This document shows, in pieces, positions 12,701-24,700 of a DNA stretch of 64,000 bases. The stretch spans positions 78,287,980 to 78,351,979 of the forward strand of contig CP136063.1 of NCBI GenBank assembly GCA_032622095.1, read 5' to 3'. The notes under the pieces were generated by a model. The model saw only the letters and a list, made by a program, of their open reading frames with translations. It was not told the origin of the DNA and made no database searches. A program made the position numbers and the translations under genes. Positions within the stretch are counted from its first letter, which is position 1. Each line of letters opens with the position of its first letter. This DNA is from Siphonodentalium dalli. Lineage: Eukaryota > Mollusca > Scaphopoda > Gadilida > Siphonodentaliidae.

Positions 12701-15700
12701 TTAGATAACCATTTCTATACTAAACACTCATTGATGAATAGTTATCTCATAGGAAATGTTCACATAATAAGTTCAACAAATGCCAAAGGAACTAAAGGTT
12801 GTTTGTTGAACTTATTATCTGAACATTTCCCTCCAAAAAAATGGACTAATTCTGCACTAGTATTATCTGTCGTCTGCTTTATATTTTACCTGAACACCCC
12901 TCCAGATAAATAATGGACCATTCCAATGTTTACTTTTATAACTGGATGGGAGAATTCATTTAGTATAGAAAGAGTTAAAGTCATATCTGTATTTTAGACC
13001 TTCAAGTCATACCATGTGGTGATTACATTTTATAGAAGAGATTATTATATACCCATGTATGTTTGTGAATGAGCCTGGAGATAAGCATCCGATCACGTCA
13101 ATGACTGAATGAAAAGCAGAAATGACCAGAGCATGTTTGCTTGTACAGTAATGCTCTAAATAATCGACTCCTTAACCACAGCAGAATTATGGGTAATTTT
13201 TCAGGATTTAGTCGGAAATATGGCTTGTTGCAATTCATCGGAAAGCTCTCCCAGAGAGCTTTCCGATGAATGGCAACAAGCCATATTTCCGACTAAATCC
13301 TGAAAAATTACCCATAATTCTGCTGTGGTTAAGGAGTCGATTATTTAGAGCATTACTGTACCTGTAATTATGACTGGTGCTCATTTATGTATTATGCACC
13401 GATAAAAATAATGGAATTTTTGTTGATTCAATGTCTGTAACTTAGATAATAAATTTGTTACTTGTAACAGTGAGATACCAAATTTATCTATTGATTTATC
13501 TATTGTTATACTGCTAAAGTTTGATATCATGTTTCATCCCATAACTCCGCATTTTAGGGTGAGGCATAACTAGTTAAAATAAAATTCTGGAATGATGCTC
13601 CTACATGTATGTGACAAGGAGTATTTCTGGTGGCTATCACTTCAATTTTTTTGACACAAGGGTGGGGGTCCAAAAACTACATATATCGCATTGTATGATC
13701 CAAAACTACACGTATTGTGTCATATGTTCCTAAACTACATGTATTGTGTCGTATGATCCAAAATTAGGTATATTGTGTCATACCAAACTACATGTACATT
13801 TCATACAAAGCGGGAGTAGCATCTGGGGTGTGATTGTCTGCAAGGAATTATTTGTGTGATCATTAAAGGGCCACTTATTTTTCGAACCCCCAGATAATTA
13901 TATATAAACTATATGCTACATGTATTAGAGCTGAAACGGTTAGACGGATATCCGGTTAGCGACGTAACCGGTTAGAAAAAAATGAACCGGACGTAACCGC
14001 ATCCCGTTGTCAGTTGAATGTGAACGTGAATAATCCTCAAAATATTAGGTTAAATGATGCAAAACTAATACTAAATCATGTGTCACCGATAGTAGAGTGC
14101 ATTGCAAGCATTAATTTGTACACGCGGTAGTATCAGATACTTAGTAGCAATTCTCGAACTGTCTGGAAGTGTCGGCGACCTTCAATCAATTCCGACCTTT
14201 TGAAGTTTTCTCTGACATTCCGACAAAAGCATGTGTGCAATCACTGTGTATAGTGTGTATCAAGTCTGAATGCACACAAGGAAGTGACAACGTAAAAGTG
14301 GCGGTGTGTGGCAATCCCCGCTTTCGTAATTTAATAGTTAATACTGCACGAAGCAACATGGATTCAAATTGGAATCACACCACGACATACTAAAACTGTT
14401 TTACAGTGGGGTTTATAAAAACTATGTAAGTCGACAAAGTTTGATGATTGAGATCAGCTGCACAATGTCTTCACTCTTCCCGTTCTTCCTCCCTGTTGTG
14501 ATCTAATATGATCAATTCAATTGAGTGACCAAACAGACATCGTAGTTGAAGCAACCCAAAACTTCTTCAATGATCTTCCCTTTTATCAAGGAAATTGATA
14601 CTCCATGCTACTTTGTAACTGGTTGTGCCTGTGGGACTAATTGACGCTCAATTTGGCAGTAATTTATATATGTTAAGTGATTGCATACTAAAACCGAAAC
14701 CGAAACGTAATTTCTATAACCTTCCAACACTAGTGTCCGCGATCATGATACCGACGAATAGCTCGAATACTGAATAGGACTGCGAGTCTGACCTTACTGA
14801 CCTTCCTTCTACAGTTATTACTTTCTTGTCTTTATATATAATTCATTGGAGGATATACCAATGATAATGATATATTACAGATCTTTAATATATAGTTGTG
14901 TTACTCGTTTTACCAATACCCATACTATTGTTACTCGTTTTACAAATGCCCAAACATGCTGATCATGGCAAATAAGCGATCCCCCCTGCCATTCACAAAT
15001 TTCACTTGCTCATTCCCCATCACGAGAGCCAGCAAAAGAACAGTGAATGCGTGTTTTTGAATATCGTTAAATGCCGTGAATTTCAGCTACTATTTCTCAC
15101 CTAGGTTTGTCCCTGGAGCATGGCATAATGTCGACATAATTAGTGTGAGAGAAGTCCGCTAGAAATTAGCGGTTAACCGGTTGAAATCCGGCTAACCCCG
15201 ATGGTTAACCGGTTACAAGAATGGGTCAACCGTTTCAGCTCTAACATGTATATTATATACCATTTGAAAGAGGAAGCTCCAAAACATTGTATTACAACTT
15301 ATTCAGTGTAATAAACTTTGAACATGTTTTTGTTGAGATACCGACTTGTGTTCTGTGCTCAATTTTCATTGTTTTCAATGGAAGGGGAATAACTATATCT
15401 TAAAATATAGAGTTATTCCCCTTCCATTGGATATACATTTTTAGTTTGATTTCTGTTGCATTTGTGTTGATATCTACCAAACATGCTAAAATTAAAGTAC
15501 TAAACATTGATTGCAGAATATTAGGGTCCTGTGAATCGATTCGATGCAATTCGGAATCTTCGTCTGATTTGTTTTGATTCGAAATTGGCTGTCCTGATTT
15601 GAATTGTATCGAATCATTGGCACCAGTGGCATTCTCAACGGACACAGGTCTTGCTTTTTCCCGAAGATAGATTAGGATACTAAAGAAAGACAACACACAC

Positions 15701-18700
15701 AAACACTGCTGTTAACTGAGCTATACTATATACCACCGAAGCAATGCACGACTAATGTAACTGATCTAGCTAAATATCATATATGTCGAACTTCATTAAG
15801 ATACTGTTTCATTATTTTATAGCAGAGATGGACACAACAAATTTTCAGTTATTTGTTTAAATGTGAATTTATTCATTTTTGGATAATATTTACATTACTA
15901 GTATATACCGACAATCACTTATAAACGTGAACAAATTGATGCTGCTACGGCCACTCAGTCCGGTGATATATCTTCACTCTTGATATCACAGATGCAATGA
16001 TTCAATTCAAGATTCGATTCAATTCAGAATCACTTGGCTGATTCGATTCGAGATTCAAATCGAAATGAAAATGCCTGATTCGCAGGGCCCTACAGAATAT
16101 CTTATGATATGGATGTATATTTGGCTAAACTTAAATAATTTGTGTAGCTATCAACTGAGGATTTGGAAAGACTTTTGTGCAATTGATTAAAAGTTAATTG
16201 TAAATGATTATTACAAGGGGCGACTCAACCACATTGAACATAAGTGAGAGTACAGTAATTCCCTAAATAATCGACTCCTTAACCACAGCAGAATTATGGG
16301 TAACTTTTCAGGATTTAGTCAGAAATATGGCGTGTTGCCATTCATCGGAAAGCTCTAAATCCTGAAAAGTCACCCAAAATTCTGATGTGGTGAAGGAGTC
16401 GATTATTTAAGGCATTACTGTATATATATGGGGTTGAAATTTAACTACGGGTATATATACCCATGGTGCAACCTCTTGTTATTTTTTTCAGGAGCTACGA
16501 TGGTTCTGAGGAGTAAATTTTCTGCTTCACATTTTTGGGAAGATTGCAGGAAGTATAATGTGACAATCATTCAGTACATAGGAGAGTTAATGAGATACCT
16601 GATGAGCCAACCAGAGGTATGTTCTTAAAGGGACACAATGAACCCGCAGTGGGAAAATGTACAAAAGGTATAAAAGTCATTAAAAGCATCACCACTAAGA
16701 AGAACATGGAGAAATAGATAAACGTTATTCTTATATTCTTTATTGATAGTTCTCCAATAAAAAAATGTCGTGTGTTGAAACCATTGTTATGTAAACCGAC
16801 CTGTTATGGTGGTTTGTAAACAAACATCGTAATAATGTAGTAATTTCAAATATTTCATTCTGAATATGACTTTCTGAATATTTTTCAATGCTTAGACATT
16901 CTGCAATGTTTACTGTCAAGTTTTAATTAAACTTTGGTAAGCCATGTTATTGGTTGGTTGAACTCATGTTATGTCCCTCACAGATCTCAACTTACTTCCA
17001 TGTTGTGTACAGAAGCAACCAGAATATTTTTTTATTTTGTTGCTAAAAACTCTTTTGAACTTTTTTTAAAGGATTTTGATTTGTTAAAAAGGCATAAAGC
17101 TCCAGTTTGTTTCATGTGATATACAAGATCTTCAACTCGTTATGTTGGGATATAAACTCATCTACGACTCGTTGTGAATCAAAATTATCAAACTCGTTTC
17201 ATAAAATCTGATATCCAACATAACTTGTTGGAAATCCTCTGTATCTCTAAGTCTTGCAAATCTTTCTATTTCAGAGCCCTGCAGAAAAGCAGCATAAGAT
17301 TAGATTTGCATTTGGTAATGGCTTGAGGAAGGATATTTGGGAACCATTTGTCAAGAGGTTCAACATTCCGAGAGTGATGGAGTTTTTTGGAGCGACTGAA
17401 GGCCCGTCACTCTATGTCAATCTCAATAATAAGGTTGGAGCTATCGGCCGACATTCTCCTCTGCTAGTAAGTTATTCCAGGATCTCTATTTACTGCGCAC
17501 CGATAAAATAAATATTGTCACATGCCTGCTGTGCTTCATAATAATTATAGCAACCACCAAGGTTGCTTATACCTAAGGCAGGTGAATGACGTCATATAAT
17601 TTTTTCTATATCCATCAGTGATTTTTCAAGATCGCGAGTTTAGATTTTGGAGAAATTGTCACATGACTTCCGATTAGCAACCGTGTGGAGATTGCAAAAA
17701 ACTCGGAATTGGAAATGAAGCATCGCGATAAAAATGAAAGTAACTACTTCACAACTTACGAAGAAATCAAATGTGATTTAAGTCTATTAATTTCATTTAG
17801 ACCAATTTCATTGGTCAGCTTAATGAAAACGAAAAATGAAGTCATGACGATAATCCAGACAAGATTTTACAATCCACGACACGTCTTGTCAATTTGGCAT
17901 GTCGTCTCCGTCGTGACCACTGCATGATGTTACATAAATTATTCTTAGCGTTATGTCGCCGAAAAAAGGCAAATTTGAGGCACATCATGTGTGGTTGCTC
18001 CACTACGTGTCACTTACAATTCATATTACTGCTTTGTTATACATTGATATGTAATAAAACAATTGGCAAATATCCAAAGCCAAATAAACAAAATAGTTTG
18101 TTTGTCACGGCATATTTCAAGTTAATTTTGTGAGGAGGGAGGTATCTATATATAAAATATTTATTTTAGTCCCATATTCACTAAAGACACTAAACATTAG
18201 GCAATACAGTAAAAGCTGTCTTGAGAGACCATCCACTGTTGTTATATTATACAATACATATAATCACAAGTGTGGAGCTGTATTATTAGGCCCCATTGAT
18301 GAACATTTCTTTGTAACGGATTATTGGTATGCATTGCGAATGATTCGTTTGCGGGTAAAATTTCAAGACCGGTCATTTTGTACTTTCGGTTTCATGCATA
18401 CATGTCCGGTTGTAACCTTTGTAACTCGGTTTCGTCTTTACTTATTTTAAACGAAGGTTCTGCTTCTTAAATTTTTTTTAATAAATGGTGGAATGTGTGC
18501 ATTTCTTTTGCGTGTAAGACGAGTCCATTTTGTAGTATTTTCACTTAGTTTATATGAAGTGTCTGCTTCTTTCTCTTTAGTAAATGGTGGTATCCCCACT
18601 CACAGAAGCTTTATTACAATTTCCAACAGGACATTCATTACCATTTTATTTACGTCTATATATTTATAAAATAAACAGAAACTCATAAAAACTATGTAAT

Positions 18701-21700
18701 CTTCATCATAAAAACACTTTTTGTAACATGAACATATTTGGGCATACCTCCCGCTAAATTCTCCCGGATTGACATTTGCAAAACTTTAAGACATATTATG
18801 GACTTGTTCGGGTGCGTGAAAGTTATAATTTAGTACTCAGGCTCTATGCCAATAAGGGGAATGTAGCATTCTACTAAAAAAAATTCAAAGAAATGAACCA
18901 TACCACTCCATAGAAAACATCGTCATTGTAAATATTTACATCTCAATCCTGGGCGCAACTACAGACCCTTAAGTGTCCCTTTTAACGCGGTCCTCAACGT
19001 GGTCGTAACGCGGTCGTAACGTCAACGCAACGCTGTCGTTGCGTTGATAACGCGTTGGCGATACGTTACGACCGCGTTGAAAATCAACGGATCGCGTTGA
19101 AGTTTAACGCAGACCGCATTGAAGTTTAACGCAGACCGCGTTTACGTTAAACGTGTTGTGTTAAGGATCAACGCACACACGTTGAAGATTACAATCACCG
19201 CGCCGAAAGGTAAACAGACGTTAAATGGGACGCGTTATTTGCTTTTATACCATTCAATTTTTGTTTTATTTACGATCACCTATGACTAATTTAGTGTCAT
19301 TTCCCCACTCTCCGAAAACCGAAAAATCACATATCTACGCATTCGTTCTAAATAAGGCAATTTATTTGCAGCTTTTGACTCGCGTTAGACATTTTTGTGA
19401 TATATACAGGTACAATGTGCATGTATCAGTGTATCACACGGAGCGGTCGTGTGGTTGTGTTTCCAATGTATGGAGTAAAACACTACGCGTGAATATATTG
19501 CCATAAAAGTCCGCTACAGAACTGCTGGAGAGTGAATATATGTACACGTCGTTGCAAACGGAACGAATAATACATCTACTAGGCTTAGTAGCAGTACATA
19601 AACCACACTTGACCTAAATTCTGGTTTTGTAGTTGACGAAACCAGAATAACTTCGTCAACTTTAATAGTTTTAAAATGCGGAGTATAAGCATGAGGTCTG
19701 TCGTTTCCCTGCACCAGTATGTCAGTCTCCGTTCAGGAAGTGAATCTGACCAATTAGAAGATCAATTGTTGTGTGGGGGTTTTTAACGGGACATGGAATT
19801 ACCGTACATATTTTGTCCGGCATCGGCGTTTGTAATCAAATGGGTATGCAATTATGTGTAGACTTTTTTTTATTTGAATTATTGCTATTTTACGATTTAC
19901 TTACATGTATCAGCGGAAATGACAACGAATTTCTGAGAATACTGTAAATAAATGTGCTAAAGGTAAAATGCACAGGGGTTGTGCAACTTTTTATTTTATT
20001 ATATTATTTCTGAAAATAATATCATAAATAATTATTTTTTTAATGTTCCCGGACCCCTGTGTGTAATAGATATCATTGCATGTTTATTTTGGTGTGGTTA
20101 TTATGCACAACGCATGCCGTTTTATTCCTAATGTAAGTATATACATCTATCATACCATGAACTTAAGGTTTCTATAATTGACATACCGGTATTGACGTTT
20201 TGATGGCCAGCTATCGGCTTTCGAGAGGATAAATTTTACTCATTTGTTGTCAGCCTTGTCAAAATTCCAATTATCGCCTCTTATAAAGAGCCACCATACT
20301 TCCGTCGAAACGTGGTAGGCAATAAAGAGCTTTTGAATTATGATAGTTTGTACTGGTTTTTAACGTAAAACCATCGACGTATGTAAATATAGATCGATGG
20401 TAATACGGGTGGACACTTTTGTGTGAACGCCGTCAACTAGCCAATCAAATCCGACGATTGTTATGACGGCACATGTTCAATCGAGAATTCTGTGTTGGAA
20501 GCTTTGGGATACACCGAAGACACGCCCCTATTGTATTTGAGTTCATTGACACAGCTGTCAATCATTCGCGGTAGGCTTTTGATCTGCGGCATGTCAGTAA
20601 AAATGACAACTCATTGGTTACCAGTCAGAGTGCTGCGTGTATTGCAGGTGTTGAAGAACACATGGATAAGTAATATGTTAAATTATTTACATCATTGTAG
20701 ATCTGTTATCGAGGTATCATATCCTCACAAAGATTTCAAATGACATCAGACACTTGGCGTACAGATAATCGACCTCTAATCGGATGTGACGCTGAATATT
20801 AAATAATCAAAAATATATGTACATGTACATTGAGACGTGAACTCAAGAGTGTTTTGTTTGTTAGAAATCTCAATTGCATCTCCATTAATTCGTGCAGCGC
20901 GATCAATGCGATCTACAGTTATTTATTAGCTTTTTCCGGAAAATTTCTAATCATGCATTATGCTTGCCTCCCACCACGCAAAAAAACTATTGTATTATGT
21001 TGGCAACGTTCCATTTCGTTGACGGTTATCTCGACCGCGTTTGTTGCATTGACGGTTATGCTGACCGCGTTATGTTGCATTTAGGGGCGTTGATGGTGAA
21101 TTCTCAATGTGGTTCCAACTAGGTCGGGAGGGACACTAATTTTGAGAAGGTCTGTATTGGCGATAATCTGACACAAATGATATCGCCATCGAGAGTCATT
21201 GCATTTAATTAATATATCAGAATGACAATGTGTATCGTCAATTTGGATTGATATTAGTAACAAATAACTACTTTGAGCAAGATTATTATCAATTTCTATT
21301 TGATCACCCAACCGGCGTGTTTCACATCACTTTTACAGGTCTACTGAATCAGGACTGATGTCCATCATTTTACCCTTAATTTCAAACAAGCCTTGAAATA
21401 GGGTGTCTGTTATTAGCAGAATGAGGTTCCCAGAGGGTGAATTTGGTGATGCTAGCCCACTATGCGGGGTAGCATCACTAAATTCACCCTCTGGGGACCT
21501 CATTCTGCAAATGACAGACACCCTATTTCAAGGCCTGATTTCAAACCCACAGAATTATAAAACAAGTTGTGTGGATACAGTATTACTCATTAAAGGCATG
21601 GTTGGCCTTCGTTATCGGTTATAATTTAGAAATAACAGTTACCAAATTATGAACATTTCCTCAAGAATATACTAATAGTATAGTATAATGATAGTATGAA

Positions 21701-24700
21701 TGCGATATTATTCACAAAACACACTTTGTGTGAGTCGAGCATTTGTTTATATACAGCATGTAAATAATGAGCGATAGGTAACAAAATTCAACACCATGGC
21801 AATTCTTTAAGGAGAGTGATTCATGGTGACCCATTTGACACTGGAATCTTGAGAGGCGAGGATTAGTAAGTGCTATACCGGTATGTTTTAAACAACTTTT
21901 GGCATTTCTATCCGAAGTTCGCTTAGTGGGGTCTCCCCGGTGTTGAGTGTTTTGCTTATAGCATACTCTTTACGTATTGTTTGTTTACATAACATGGCAT
22001 TTGTTTACATAACACAGAGTACTAACATGAAAATAACATGAAATTTACACGACATTTATATAAGAACAATGTTTGTCTATAATATAATATTGTTTCAGTT
22101 TATGGTGGTTTTAACAGATATTTTTTACAGCCATACCCACTGCCAACACTGACCGCATCTTCAAGGCATGGAAACTCTTTTATTTGAACTCAGTCTCTTA
22201 ATAAATACCAGCATCAAACTTAATTCAACAGGGTTGGTTTTTATATGTAATATACATGAATTGTTAGATGGTGATTTTTTTTTTATTTGGTGTTTTTTCT
22301 CCCAAAAGTTCCCCAATGTTTGATCTTATCTTTGACTTAAGGTAGCACTCCTCACTTCAAGGGTAAGTGACCTTATATTGCGCTACTCCAATATCTCAAA
22401 ATGGAAAGGCTGAATCTTTGCATGCATAAATTGTGCAACCTGAATTTTGATCACAATATAATTATCACAGCATCTAAATACCATGGCAGCGAGTGATTGC
22501 CAAATCACTTAGAATCACAACGCTTATTGCCATGGTTAATTTGCAGGGCTGGATATATTTGTGAAAAGGTTAAGCAAACAAAACATATCTTTCTTTTCCA
22601 TAGATTTAATTTTTACATTCAGGTTGCTCTTGTTTTCCATAGATTTAATTTTTACATTCAGGTTGCTCTTGTTTTCCATAGATTTATTTTTTACTTTCAG
22701 GTTGCTCTTGTTTTCCATAGATTTAATTTTTACTTTCAGGTTGCTCTTGTTTTCCATAGATTTAATTTTTACTTTCAGGTTGCTCTTGATCCTCATGGTA
22801 AACATTTGGTCAAGTTTGACCAAGAAACTGCTCAACCTATTCGAGACAAAAAAGGCAGAGTGATTGATATCGGACCAGGTATGTCCCAGCTATTTATATG
22901 CATTGTGCTTTTCATTTGCATATGCTCTCAAGAGATAGAGAATGTACAGTAAGGGAACGGGTCGTTTCGGTCCGGAGACGTTTCGGCTCAGACCTTTTCG
23001 GTCCAGGGACGTTTCGGCTGGGACGTTTCGGCCGGGACGTTTCGGCCCCATATATTGTGTTAATTGGAGTTGATTGCAGGGGATTAACTCGGCTTATACA
23101 GCTTAATCACTACTTAAGCTGATTTAATTATTTCATCACTTTATGGTGTGTTGGAGATTATGACAGATTTGACAACAGTTTTGGCGATATGGATAACAAT
23201 TTATTTCAGTAAATTTAAACATAAATAAACGACATAGTAAAAGCATTTAAGCGATGTTAGCGATGTTATTTATTTTTATGGTTTTAGTCCGATACCATAA
23301 AAATGAATAACATCGCTAATATCGCTAATATATTGTGACTACAACTGTATATGAAAAACCGAACAATGTCACACAAAAGCACTTTATATACATGTGTCAG
23401 TTCTCATCACTAGTTCTTCTTCTTTCCCATCTTGTAAATTTCGTTGCACTTTCGCAGAAAATCTGGCGTCGTTATGCTCTTCTCTCTATATTGCTGCCAC
23501 AACTCTTCAAGCGCCAAGTCGATCTTGGTGTATTTGGTTCTGTGGTCTGTCTCAAGGTCACGAGCTGCCACGGAGATCGCGACATGGTCTGCCTCGGCAT
23601 GCAGAATTGGTGCTAGTTTGTAAAAACTTAGCCGCTGACCCGCCTTGCTGTTCATTCGCCTGTGCCAAGCTACAAGTATAAAACAGAGGTTTTGAAAATG
23701 GCAAAGAATAATATGAAAAAGAGGTTATGAAAATGGCAAAGTATAATAGAACACATTGTAATATTTTTAAATATATTTTATTATAAATATATATTTTTGT
23801 AATTTAAAAAAACAACTGTGAGGTACAAAAGTAGATATTTACCTTCAATGTGATTGTTCGTGCGAACAGAATGTTCGAAGATGCACCACTCGGATATCGG
23901 AAAGTTGTCGTTGTTAATCCATTGGTCAGCTACGTATGAGACGAATGCCCGCAATTTATCGGTGTTGGCTTGCGGTGATATGGCGTCGAAGGTAGGTTTG
24001 ATGTGTGCTGTCGGCAGAAAAGGCAGAGCTAAAAACTGCTGAAGATATTGCTGCGTGGGTTTGTTGGCACGGTAAGCAGTGGATAGGCCGATGGTTGTGA
24101 TCTTTCTGTACACTGCCTGTGTCCAGTGAAAGACGCACCCCTTAATCTCGACTCCAGGAAACACTTCACGGAAAGCCTGCCATGCGCCGATTTCAAAGTC
24201 CATAACAAATGTCTCGACCTGGGGCGCATCAAGTCTGTGAAGAATGGCGTTGAGGACTGCGACGTAATCTCCCTGAGAGCTTTCCGATGAATGGCAACAA
24301 GCCATATTTCCGACTAAATCCTGAAAAGTTACCCATAATTCTGCTGTGTTTAAGGAGTCGATTACTTAGGGCATTACTGTATGTCAGTGTTGGCTACTTG
24401 CAATTTCCCTTTATGCGATCATTGGCCCCCATCGGAGCTATGTGCTGTGAACTCTGTAAATGCTAACTACATAACATAATTGGACTGCTTTCTACTGACA
24501 GGTACCATGTGATGTGAAATATTACCAACTAGAGCCCTGTTTTCAATATGACCTCAGTATTTGATTCATGTTCCACAATCAGCAGTCAATATCTCAGTCC
24601 ATATTTTATGTCTATTATATTATAGTAGTCCCTAGATATGAAAGTGATCGGTCAAAAAGCAGCATTCAATAACGGTCCCACTATATACCAAGCAATACCA

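Noticed and set aside
14169-14393. Short frame inside the hAT element as a coding exon
   Set aside because: No hAT transposase motif; 74 codons is within chance for this composition.
20492-20743. Short frame as a host gene between 18.9 and 21.1 kb
   Set aside because: No family resemblance, inside a candidate transposon, and codon use looks random.
22497-22952. 151-codon frame over the 39-bp repeat as an independent gene
   Set aside because: It is the SLC27A exon plus its repeated acceptor region; no separate promoter or stop structure supports a gene of its own. The minus-strand Lys-rich frame is its shadow.
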